From: CAYNQN01 sp964530525
GTDB lineage: Bacteria > Actinomycetota > Acidimicrobiia > Acidimicrobiales > Acidimicrobilacustridaceae
Length of the DNA stretch: 10,371 nucleotides
Reading direction: 5' to 3'
Assembly (NCBI GenBank): GCA_964530525.1
Contig: CAZHBH010000073.1
Span: 1 to 10,371, forward strand
A program made the translations under genes and the position numbers. Positions within the stretch are counted from its first letter, which is position 1, and the number at the start of each line of letters is the position of its first letter. Below are positions 1-6,863 of the stretch, piece after piece. Below the pieces are notes generated by a model. The model did not search any database. It was not told the origin of the DNA and saw only the letters and a list, made by a program, of their open reading frames with translations.

Positions 1-3000
1 CGGGAACTCCCAGACCTCGTCCGAGCCACCGCTTGCCACCATGGCGAGGTCCATGTCCTCCATGAAGATCTCCGCCGCCTGGGCCTCTATGGCCAGGTTC
101 GCGAGGTTCTCCGGGAGGGTGACCGACCACGAGAAGCTGACGTCACCGGTCCCACCGCTGCTGAGGGTCTCAGGGACGTCGGCGACGAGCTCGGTGGGGA
201 GGGTCAAGATCCCGTCGGGGGGAGCCACGATGGATTCCATGAGGCCCTTGGTCACGTCGTCTGCCCCCTGGCAGACGAACACCGGGTCCACGAAGTCGGC
301 CGTGATCTCGTAGCTCTGCGCCACGGATGCAGAGCCCTCGAAGGCCTCCTCGTCGTCTGGGCTGAACGCAGCTATGAGCTGGTGGGTTCCCACGCCCAGC
401 TGGTCGACGACGACCTCGGCCGATCCGTCGGCAACAGCGACGGGTCCTGCGATGACCGTGTCGCCGTCGAGGAAGCTCACCGTTCCAGCCGCAGAGCCAG
501 GCGTGATCGTGGCCGTGAGGGTCACGTCCATGCCGAGCACCGCAGAGCCCTCAGGTGAGATGGCGAGAGTCGTGCCGGTCTCGATCGGACCGGAGCTGGA
601 CTCGATGACGTATGCCAGCGGTGCCGACACCGAGTCACCGAAGTCTGGATCCGACGAGCCGAACGCAGCCGTGAGGCTGTGCTCGCCCACCGTGATCTCG
701 TCGGTGACGAGGGTGGCGACACCGTCTTCGACCTCTGCGGTGCCGAGGGCCTCGCCGTTGGCGAGGAACTCCACCGAACCCGAAGCGTCGGAGGGCTCCA
801 CGGTGGCGGTGAGGGTCACGTCCTCACCCTCCACCGCACCGTTGGCCGGATCGGCGCTGAGCGTGGTGGTGGTGTCGGTCGTGGGCAGCACCACGGTGTG
901 GGTCACCGGCGCCGAGGTGGACGGCAGGATGACCTGGGACTCGTTCGGCATGTACTGGGCCGTGAGCGTGTGCTCGCCGAGGCCCAGGCTGTCGACCACG
1001 AGGGTGGCGTCGGTTCCGGCGGAGACGGTGCCAAGCTCCGTGTCGCCGTCCATGAACCTCACGTTCCCGCTCCCGAAGCCTGCTGCCGAAGTGGGCGAGA
1101 ACGTGGCACTGAGTTGCACCGATTCGCCCAGGTTCGACTCCTGCGAGGAGGTCGTGAGCACCACCGACGAGCTGAGAGGCGACGACGGGTTGATGCTGCG
1201 GACCGTCATCCAGTCGGACACCGACGAGGTGAACAGCGACGGATCGTTCGGGGTGAAGCTCGCGCGCACCTCGTAGTTGCCTGCAGGCAGCGACTCCGAA
1301 CCGGGCGGGTCGTCCATGCGGGCTAGGCCCCAGAAGAAGCTGCCGCCGCTGAAGACGCTCGTGGATCCGAGGCTGCTGACAACACCGGTGCCCGTGTTGC
1401 GAGCGGTGAACGACATGGTGCCCTCCGCTGGGTACTTCACCCGCGCGCTCACGCGGCCCCATGGTGCGCCCGCCTCGACGATGACGTCCGTCTCGTCGTC
1501 CATCTTCGTGACGGTCTGCATCGGGCCGACGCTTCCGACGGCCGGGCCCACCTCGTAGCTGAAGGTGAGCTCGGAGGCGGCGTAGCCCTGGTTCCCGGTC
1601 TCGGTCCCGTCGCGGAACGACGGGTCGAAGATCACGGTCACCTCGTGCTCGCCGAGCTCGGGGGTGGGGATGTCGATGACAGCTGTGCCCGATGCGTTGA
1701 AGAACCTCCAGCCACCCTGACCATCGGAGATCCTCACCTCGGTGCCACCCGAGAAAGGTGTCCGTGTGGCCGCCGTCGGGTTCACCTGGACGCCGAGGAT
1801 GAGGTCGGTTCCCTGGGGAACGACACCGGTGCCCAGAGTCGACTCGTTGACGATCACGAGGCTGGTCGGGATCTGCTCGCCGAGCACGGTGTGAGGTTGC
1901 GCCTCAGTAGCGCTCGTCCCCCACCACCAAGACGCCAGCGACGTCGGGGTGAACACCGCCCGCAGGGAGTGCTCGCCGGGCGCCAACGCCGTCCGGAGGG
2001 CGAACTCGCCGTCACTGCTCGAGTTGAACGACATCGAGTACGGGTCGAACCCGCTGACACCCGAACCCTCCAGCCGAACGGCCCTGCCGCCATCGAGGTC
2101 GTCGTAGATCGAGACGGTGCCCTCGAGCGGAGCTGGAGCACCGGCCTCGGAGGGGACCGGCGAGATCGACAGATCCAGGGTCACCGGCGCTCCTGCACCG
2201 GCCGTCTCCGGTACCTCCAACTCGATCGTGGGGGGTGTCTTGGGCAGCGGCGGGAGCACCGAGTAGCTGAAAGGCTCCGACATCGCCGAGTTGGCGATGG
2301 TGCCGGGACCACCGAGCGTCACCCACTTGACAGAGACGTTCTCGGTGTTCGCGGGCAGTGCAGGGAAGGCCACCGAGATCGCGAACGATGGGAAGGTCAC
2401 CGGAAGCTGCACGTACCCGGGAGAGAATCCGAAGGCGAACTGCAGGCCGGCAACCACGAGCTCGCCGTCGGCGTAGACCTCGAGGTTGCCGTAGGCGAAG
2501 CCGAAGGCGGGGATCGGTCCTCCGCCGGGCGACTGCAGCTGCACGTTCATGTTGACGGGCTGGCCGAAGTTGGAGCCTCCCTCGGGGGTCATCTCCGTTA
2601 CGACGGCCTCGATGGCCGGGGCCTGGGCCGGCGGCTCGTAGGTGAGCGAGAGCTCGGTGTTTCCGCCCGCGAGCACGGCGCTCACCTGGTTGGCCATCGA
2701 CGTGCCGTTCTGGTTCACGCACGATCCGGGCTTGGCGAACGGAACGAGGAAGCTGGAGTCGTCCAGCGTCACGGGCCCGCTGGTCCCGGCACGGCCACCT
2801 GTGAGATCGACGGAGAAGGGTCCGACTGCGCAGGTGGAGGCGAAGGTCTGCTCACCTGCGCCGAAGTCGGCCGACTCGACCTGCACGTAGAGCTGGGTCG
2901 ACAGCGTCGTGTCACCGCTCGGCTCGATGACGCCCTCGATGCCCCCCACCTGGGCGACGCGCCCGGTGATCGATCCCGAAGTCGTGGGGAACGTGGCGCT

Positions 3001-4527
3001 GGGGAAGACGAAGACGTCGCCGCTCCCCTCCGAGCCGTCCGCGTAGGTGGTGTACGTGCCGTTGAGCACCGTTCCGTCGGGGATCGGGACGTCGACCCCG
3101 TTCAGGTGCAGGTCGCCAGCCGAGATCGGCACGTCGGCCGAGATCTCGACGTTGTCCCTGTTGGCGACGAGCGGCGTGGAGCCGGTGGCCGAGAAGTAGT
3201 TGAGGTCTCCCACGTAGTCCGCCGTCATCTGGTGGCCTGCGAACTCGAATGGGAGGTTCGAGAACTCCGCCGAACCGTCTTGGAGCGAAGCCGACCCCAC
3301 CAGGTTCCCGTTGTCGTAGAGGCGGACGATGCCGGTCGGGTCGGGCCCGACCGAGACCGGGTCCACGGTCACGCTCACGCTGGCGAAGGGCACCGGGAAG
3401 AGGAAGAAGCCGAGCGCCTGCGTGCGATCGGGGTTGGCCGTGACGGTCACCTGCACGGGATCGCGATCGGCTGGGTTGGTGACGGTCACCGTGACCGGGG
3501 ACGATGTGGAGGGCTCGAAGCCGCCCGAGCCCAGGAAGCTGGCCGTGATGTGGCGCTGGCCCAGCTGGTTGAGCGGTGTGACGAGGGTGGCCGTGCTCTC
3601 CGCGTCGAGCTCGGAGAACCCGAGGACGTTGGCACCGTCGTTGAAGCGCACCACGCCGGAGGGCGCGTTCACGCTCGCCGTGAGGGTCACCTCGTTGCCG
3701 CCTGGCAGGACCGTCGGGTCAGCCGAGAGCTCGGTCGTGGTCTCGGTGGACCCGCCGCCTGATCCGATGACCGTCGTCGACATGACCGGCGCCTGCACTT
3801 GGCCCTGCGGCCAGCAGTAGACGTCGGCGAGGGCCGCCGAAGCCGCCTGGAAGACGTAGCCGGCAGTCGCTTCGTTGGTTCCCGCCACGCGGGTGATGAT
3901 GTTGGTTCCCACGGGTCCGGTGGCCTGGAGCGTCACGTCGATCGCCGGGAACTGGAAGAAGGTCTCCAGCGTGGGCTCCGCGGGGTTCCCGGGGACCTTC
4001 GGGATGTTCAGGACGATCCGCCCCGGGTTGTAGTTCGTGGTGTCGACCTCGACGGTCGGCGTGCCCTCGAACCCGAAGCCGGAGCCGGGGACGATCTCGA
4101 CGTCCTGTATCGAGGCGTTGGTCGGCAGGTTGTACATCAGGTCGATGTTCTGGAGGTGGAAGACCCTCACCACGCCGATCGGGCTGTCCTGCTCGTACGG
4201 GAACTTCCCGCCCTGGGGCGCGATGCGGATGGTGAGCTCACCTCCGGGCTCCACGCTCTCGGGGGCGATCACCTCCATCCCGAGCGACTCTTGCTGGTTG
4301 ACCCGCTGGCCGAGGGCGACGCCGACGCAGTCCATGTCGAACGACGACTCCGTCGTGACCCCTGGAGGGGCCTCCTGGGCTCCGGCCACCGATGGTGGCG
4401 GCACCGCCAGTGCGAGCAGCGAGCCGACCATGGCCAGCACGAGAAGTGCGACCGTGGCGGCGCGCCACCTCTTCATGCGTGGCGACGCGGTCGCGCCGCG
4501 CGCACTTCCAACGAACGATGAACTCAT
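1..4527 (-). CDS. Secreted multidomain protein with bacterial Ig-like repeats (3' end beyond window)
   Basis: The minus frame is open without a stop from the ATG at 4527 to base 1, giving 1509 residues so far; the C-terminus is outside the window. The start is chosen because AGGGGGG lies 4 bases upstream; an alternative ATG at residue 18 lacks a ribosome site. Residues 18-50 form a signal peptide: MKRWR, then a hydrophobic stretch (about 26-42), then AGA before QEAPP, a likely signal peptidase I site. Residues 60-260 are an N-terminal module with Cys67 and Cys238. Ig-like group 3 modules (Big_3_5 type, with TLTA near the start, a V-x-F-x-x-G turn and a G-x-H-x-L/I-T-A strand) lie at about 264-351, 352-456, 1111-1213, 1215-1309 and 1314-1409. 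More divergent Ig-like segments lie at 767-1110. Residues 457-632 are a separate beta-rich module with two Cys. Such proteins are usually exported to the cell surface, as adhesins, stalk proteins or wall proteins. No catalytic motif or visible anchor; exact role unknown. Confidence 0.85.
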   Translation of the reverse strand, partial: MSSSFVGSARGATASPRMKRWRAATVALLVLAMVGSLLALAVPPPSVAGAQEAPPGVTTESSFDMDCVGVALGQRVNQQESLGMEVIAPESVEPGGELTIRIAPQGGKFPYEQDSPIGVVRVFHLQNIDLMYNLPTNASIQDVEIVPGSGFGFEGTPTVEVDTTNYNPGRIVLNIPKVPGNPAEPTLETFFQFPAIDVTLQATGPVGTNIITRVAGTNEATAGYVFQAASAALADVYCWPQGQVQAPVMSTTVIGSGGGSTETTTELSADPTVLPGGNEVTLTASVNAPSGVVRFNDGANVLGFSELDAESTATLVTPLNQLGQRHITASFLGSGGFEPSTSSPVTVTVTNPADRDPVQVTVTANPDRTQALGFFLFPVPFASVSVTVDPVSVGPDPTGIVRLYDNGNLVGSASLQDGSAEFSNLPFEFAGHQMTADYVGDLNYFSATGSTPLVANRDNVEISADVPISAGDLHLNGVDVPIPDGTVLNGTYTTYADGSEGSGDVFVFPSATFPTTSGSITGRVAQVGGIEGVIEPSGDTTLSTQLYVQVESADFGAGEQTFASTCAVGPFSVDLTGGRAGTSGPVTLDDSSFLVPFAKPGSCVNQNGTSMANQVSAVLAGGNTELSLTYEPPAQAPAIEAVVTEMTPEGGSNFGQPVNMNVQLQSPGGGPIPAFGFAYGNLEVYADGELVVAGLQFAFGFSPGYVQLPVTFPSFAISVAFPALPANTENVSVKWVTLGGPGTIANSAMSEPFSYSVLPPLPKTPPTIELEVPETAGAGAPVTLDLSISPVPSEAGAPAPLEGTVSIYDDLDGGRAVRLEGSGVSGFDPYSMSFNSSSDGEFALRTALAPGEHSLRAVFTPTSLASWWWGTSATEAQPHTVLGEQIPTSLVIVNESTLGTGVVPQGTDLILGVQVNPTAATRTPFSGGTEVRISDGQGGWRFFNASGTAVIDIPTPELGEHEVTVIFDPSFRDGTETGNQGYAASELTFSYEVGPAVGSVGPMQTVTKMDDETDVIVEAGAPWGRVSARVKYPAEGTMSFTARNTGTGVVSSLGSTSVFSGGSFFWGLARMDDPPGSESLPAGNYEVRASFTPNDPSLFTSSVSDWMTVRSINPSSPLSSSVVLTTSSQESNLGESVQLSATFSPTSAAGFGSGNVRFMDGDTELGTVSAGTDATLVVDSLGLGEHTLTAQYMPNESQVILPSTSAPVTHTVVLPTTDTTTTLSADPANGAVEGEDVTLTATVEPSDASGSVEFLANGEALGTAEVEDGVATLVTDEITVGEHSLTAAFGSSDPDFGDSVSAPLAYVIESSSGPIETGTTLAISPEGSAVLGMDVTLTATITPGSAAGTVSFLDGDTVIAGPVAVADGSAEVVVDQLGVGTHQLIAAFSPDDEEAFEGSASVAQSYEITADFVDPVFVCQGADDVTKGLMESIVAPPDGILTLPTELVADVPETLSSGGTGDVSFSWSVTLPENLANLAIEAQAAEIFMEDMDLAMVASGGSDEVWEFP
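301..1197 (-). repeat. Three consecutive Big_3_5-type Ig modules within the exoprotein gene
   Basis: Residues 1111-1409 hold three tandem modules of about 95-100 residues each. They share the pattern TTLSADP / GEDVTLTATV / GSVEFLANGEALGTA / VGEHSLTAAF. The last two modules also share DNA: the 15-mer GTGAGGGTCACGTCC (plus strand) occurs at 515-529 and again at 809-823, 294 bases (98 codons) apart. This fits duplication of module units followed by divergence. Domain assignment is by pattern recognition, not by a profile search. Confidence 0.75.
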
Positions 4528-4531
4528 TGAA

Positions 4532-4538
4532 CCCCCCT
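4532..4538 (-). promoter_or_regulatory. Ribosome binding site of the exoprotein gene
   Basis: On the minus strand AGGGGGG is followed by TTCA and then ATG at 4527. It is an imperfect but purine-rich Shine-Dalgarno match at short spacing. It favours this start over the in-frame ATG at 4476, which has no such sequence in front of it. Confidence 0.55.
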
Positions 4539-4569
4539 GATGTGCATTGCTGACGTGAACTGGAACGAA

Positions 4570-5496
4570 CTACGACCTCGGCCCACCACCGCTCGCAGAG
4601 AGCTGAGAAGAAGAGGACGAGGAGGCGCCGTGGCGCTCGACCACCGCGCGGCGCAGTGCTGCCAGCGCTGGGCGGTCGTGATCGGAGCTGCGGTATGCGA
4701 TGGAGATGGGGACCACCCAGCCGGGCTGGTCCACCGGGACCTCGACGAGGCGGCCGTCGGCCAGCTCGTCCGCGACGATCGAGCGAGCGATCACCCTGAG
4801 ACCCGCCGACTCCCCGTCGCCCGAGCCCTCCGGAGAACTGACTGGCATCGACGAGAGCTCGAGCAGCGACCGTGGGGTGCGAGACGCCGCCAGCGGGTGC
4901 TCCGGGGGCACCACCCAGACGATCGGGTCGGTGAACAACGCCTCCACCTGGACATCGGCGGTGCGGGTGGGTGGCTCCGACTCCGCGGGATCGCCATCGT
5001 CCGCAGACGCGTGGCCGTTTGACCCGTGACCGAGCGAAGCCTCGGCACGGCCGGGGAGAGAGCTCGCATCGAACACCCCCAGGGCGACGTCGATCTTGCC
5101 GTCACCCACCTGGGCGAGGAGATCCGCTGCCTCGTCGCCGAGGGAGATCTCGATGCGGAAGCTCTCGGTCAGACCTTCGAGCAGCGGCATCACGGCCTCG
5201 CTGGCCGAACGCTGCACTCGAACCCTCATGAGCTCGTCGTCGTTGATCACGGCCACGGCCTGCTCGAGGAGCGCTACGCACTGGGCCGCGTAGGGAAGGA
5301 ACCTGTAGCCGGCAGAGGTCGGCTGCATCCCGTGGGGCTTGCGAGAGAAGAGCTGGACGCCGAGCCGGCGTTCGAGCCGCCGGGTCCTCTCGGAGACCGA
5401 CTGCTGGGTGACGCCGAGCAGAGCGGCGGCGCGGGTGACGGACCGCTCCTGCGTCACCAGAAGGAACGCACGTAGGTCATCGGTGCTCAGAGCCAT
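4570..5496 (-). CDS. LysR-type transcriptional regulator
   Basis: A 308-residue DNA-binding regulator. The N-terminal winged helix-turn-helix is clear at residues 3-65: LSTDDLRAFLLV, then SVTRAAALLGVTQQSVSERT (helix-turn-helix), LERRLGVQLFSR and PTSAGYRFL, all typical of the family. The C-terminal effector domain is recognisable from its first strand (RVRVQRSAS), IDVALGVF, and IVWVVPPEHPLA. Its second half is unusual: a polar, low-complexity segment (Gly, Ser, Asp, Glu, His) follows the first strand set, and little sequence separates HPLA from GLRVIARSIVADEL. The tail is serine-rich. The ATG at 5496 is preferred to the in-frame GTG at 5502 because AGGAGG lies 5 bases before the ATG but abuts the GTG. 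The gene runs toward the exoprotein gene 42 bases downstream, so that gene is a candidate target or operon partner. The ligand cannot be told from sequence. Confidence 0.9.
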   Translation of the reverse strand: MALSTDDLRAFLLVTQERSVTRAAALLGVTQQSVSERTRRLERRLGVQLFSRKPHGMQPTSAGYRFLPYAAQCVALLEQAVAVINDDELMRVRVQRSASEAVMPLLEGLTESFRIEISLGDEAADLLAQVGDGKIDVALGVFDASSLPGRAEASLGHGSNGHASADDGDPAESEPPTRTADVQVEALFTDPIVWVVPPEHPLAASRTPRSLLELSSMPVSSPEGSGDGESAGLRVIARSIVADELADGRLVEVPVDQPGWVVPISIAYRSSDHDRPALAALRRAVVERHGASSSSSSQLSASGGGPRS

Positions 5497-5501
5497 CTCC
5501 A

Positions 5502-5507
5502 CCTCCT
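5502..5507 (-). promoter_or_regulatory. Ribosome binding site deciding the LysR start
   Basis: AGGAGG on the minus strand, with TGGAG between it and the ATG at 5496. Spacing of 5 suits that ATG and rules against the GTG at 5502, which directly abuts and partly overlaps the motif. Confidence 0.75.
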
Positions 5508-5547
5508 ACCCCCACAGGCGCCCGCTGGACGCTCTCCAAATTGCCTC

Positions 5548-5557
5548 GTAGATCTAC
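5548..5557. promoter_or_regulatory. Palindrome GTAGATCTAC upstream of the LysR gene
   Basis: A perfect 10-bp palindrome centred about 56 bases before the LysR ATG. With one bulged base it extends to CCT...AGG on either side. Position and symmetry suit an autoregulatory operator near the promoter, but no family-specific consensus proves this. Confidence 0.3.
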
Positions 5558-5581
5558 AGGACTTATCTGGGTCGATATGAC

Positions 5582-5656
5582 GATACCTGGTAGGAGTACA
5601 AATGTCTAGATACCCTCTACATTGTTTCGTGGGGTATCCACAGGGAAACAGGATAC
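5582..5656. repeat. Cluster of GATACC / GGTATC elements
   Basis: GATACC occurs at 5582-5587 and 5609-5614. GATACCC (5609-5615) pairs as a perfect 7-bp inverted repeat with GGGTATC at 5632-5638. GTATCC (5634-5639) forms a 6-bp inverted repeat with GGATAC at 5651-5656. Four related elements in 75 bases, in alternating orientation, just upstream of the LysR gene look like an operator array. That role is inferred. Confidence 0.45.
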
Positions 5657-5769
5657 GATGGTTGTCCCGTAGGAGCGGATCTGTCGCTGGGCCTGAACCT
5701 GTGGAAAACTTGCCGGGCCGAGTGGTCCCGAGCGTCCGGGATGCCCTGATGGCAGTCACGAGGGCGCAA

Positions 5770-5785
5770 GCAGCCGATCGGCTGC
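5770..5785. terminator. 16-bp palindrome downstream of rlmB, possible terminator
   Basis: GCAGCCGATCGGCTGC is a perfect palindrome 49 bases beyond the rlmB stop codon. As RNA it could fold into a 6-bp GC-rich stem with a GATC loop. No U-run follows on the minus strand (the next bases are TTGCGCCC), so it would be a tract-less terminator of the kind often proposed for high-GC actinobacteria, or else a protein-binding site. Confidence 0.35.
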
Positions 5786-5834
5786 GCGAGCGCGCCGGCT
5801 CAGAAGAGAAGGGAGATCGGGACGAGAGCGGCGG

Positions 5835-6863
5835 CTAGCTCTGGGTGAGCTGGCGACGCCGGGTGATCTCGAAGCAAGCGATCGCGCCTGCCGCCGAGAC
5901 GTTGAGGGAAGCAAGGTTCCCCAGCAAGGGGAGGCTGGCGATGGCGTCGCACCGCTGGCGCACCAGGCGAGAGAGCCCCTTGCCCTCGGCTCCGAGCACC
6001 ACGCAGACCGGCTCCGAGGCGACGAAGTCGATCTCGAACAGGCTCTCGTCGCCACCGGCGTCCAGGCCGACCACCCACACTCCCAGCTCCCGCAGGCGCA
6101 TGAGCGCCGCCGGCAACCCACCGACCACAGCCATGGGGAGGTGCTCGATGGCTCCCGCCGCTGCCTTGGCAGCCGTAGGGGTGATGTGCACCGCCCGGTG
6201 CCTGGGCAGCACCACGCCCGTAGCTCCAGCGCCCTCCGCCGAGCGCAGGAGCGCTCCGAGGTTGCCGGGATCCGTCACTCCGTCGGCCGCCACGAGGAAC
6301 GGGGCCCACCCCTCGCGCCCGTTGGCAGCGAGATCGTCGAGATCGGTCTCGTCGAGCGGAGCCGCCTTGGCCACGACCCCTTGTGGCGCCTCTGTGCGGG
6401 CGGCGGCCAGCAGCGATCTCCGTGAGACCTCGCGAACCGTCACCTTCAGCTCGAGAGCGAGCTCGGCGATCTCCGAGAGCATCTCGGAATCGTCCTGGTC
6501 GTCGGCCACCAGCAGCTCGCGAACCTTGCGGTTGCCCGACACGAGCAGCTCGCGCACGGCCTGGCGACCTTCCACCTGATCGCCGCCCAGACCTCGGTCG
6601 GACTTCCCCCTCGACGGGCGGCCACGGCCGCCCTGGTAGCTAGAGGGCGTCGGGGAACCTCGATCGGCCTCCCTCTCGGGTCGCGCGCCACGGGCCGGAG
6701 GGCGCTTGCCCTTCGGCCGACCAGGGCGCCCCGGCTTGGCGGGCGCCGCCCCCGGTCGCTCCCGACCCGACCCGCTGCGTGGGCTCGCTCCCTTGCGCAC
6801 CGCTGCCCGGCCGGCGCGGCCCTTGGGCGACTCTGCCCGCTTCGGTCGCTTGGCCGGACTCAC
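5835..6863 (-). CDS. rlmB: 23S rRNA (guanosine-2'-O-)-methyltransferase RlmB, SPOUT/TrmH family
   Basis: A 342-residue enzyme that should methylate the 2'-OH of the peptidyl-transferase-loop guanosine (G2251 in E. coli numbering) using S-adenosylmethionine. Residues 1-95 are a basic, Lys/Arg/Pro/Gly-rich disordered extension, also seen in mycobacterial homologues. Residues 96-170 form the L30e-like RNA-binding domain (VEGRQAVRELL ... APQGVVAKA). The knotted SpoU domain follows with motif 1 DGVTDPGNLGALLRSAEGAG (Asn201, Arg207), motif 2 VVLGAEGKGLSRLVR (Glu293) and motif 3 LPLLGNLASLNVSAAGAI (Asn321), so all catalytic and SAM-binding signatures are present. The start is GTG with AGGAGG 4 bases upstream. 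That GTG overlaps the ispF stop in GTGA, which suggests translational coupling. It is the last gene of the carD-ispD-ispF-rlmB unit. Confidence 0.93.
   Translation of the reverse strand: MSPAKRPKRAESPKGRAGRAAVRKGASPRSGSGRERPGAAPAKPGRPGRPKGKRPPARGARPEREADRGSPTPSSYQGGRGRPSRGKSDRGLGGDQVEGRQAVRELLVSGNRKVRELLVADDQDDSEMLSEIAELALELKVTVREVSRRSLLAAARTEAPQGVVAKAAPLDETDLDDLAANGREGWAPFLVAADGVTDPGNLGALLRSAEGAGATGVVLPRHRAVHITPTAAKAAAGAIEHLPMAVVGGLPAALMRLRELGVWVVGLDAGGDESLFEIDFVASEPVCVVLGAEGKGLSRLVRQRCDAIASLPLLGNLASLNVSAAGAIACFEITRRRQLTQS

Larger units (their letters stand above)
5497..5834. other. AT-rich intergenic spacer between rlmB and the LysR gene
   Basis: About 338 bases with no supportable gene. 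By hand count 60 of 130 bases from 5531 to 5660 are G or C (46%), and only 29 of 70 from 5561 to 5630 (41%), well below the surrounding coding DNA. This segment probably holds the LysR promoter and operators. It contains the palindrome GTAGATCTAC (5548-5557), the element GATACC or its complement at 5582-5587, 5609-5614 and 5633-5638, and a related GGATAC at 5651-5656. It also has DnaA-box-like 9-mers at 5634-5642 and 5700-5708. The right part (5660-5834) is GC-rich again and has several short hairpins that suit a 3' untranslated region of rlmB. I could not fix a -35/-10 pair with confidence. Confidence 0.6.

Noticed and set aside
374..1326. Other long plus-strand frames opposite the exoprotein gene (300 and 215 codons)
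   Set aside because: Same antisense shadow effect. The Ser/Thr/Val-rich one reflects the complementary codons of the Ig repeats; no start signals and no recognisable domain.
1645..3762. A 705-codon open frame on the plus strand, opposite the exoprotein gene
   Set aside because: Its product is a monotonous Arg/Gly/Glu/Val/His-rich string with no fold or motif. The opposite frame has a ribosome site, signal peptide and Ig repeats. Such antisense frames are common in GC-rich DNA with strong third-position bias.
5643..5675. ECF-sigma-like promoter on the plus strand (GGAAAC ... CGTAGG)
   Set aside because: The -10 part fits poorly and no plus-strand gene lies downstream to be served by it.
5655..5834. 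Possible tRNA, riboswitch or small RNA in the spacer right of the AT-rich dip
   Set aside because: Several short hairpins exist, but no T-loop motif, anticodon arm or known riboswitch core could be recognised; a 3' untranslated region is a sufficient explanation.
5497..5834. Chromosomal replication origin
   Set aside because: Only one exact and one near DnaA box were seen, and none of dnaA, dnaN, gyrB or rpmH is adjacent. Kept only as a low-weight observation.
5602..5838. A 78-codon plus-strand frame in the intergenic spacer
   Set aside because: Its codons lack the strong G/C third-position bias of the real genes here, it has no ribosome binding site, and it crosses the inverted repeats and the palindrome.
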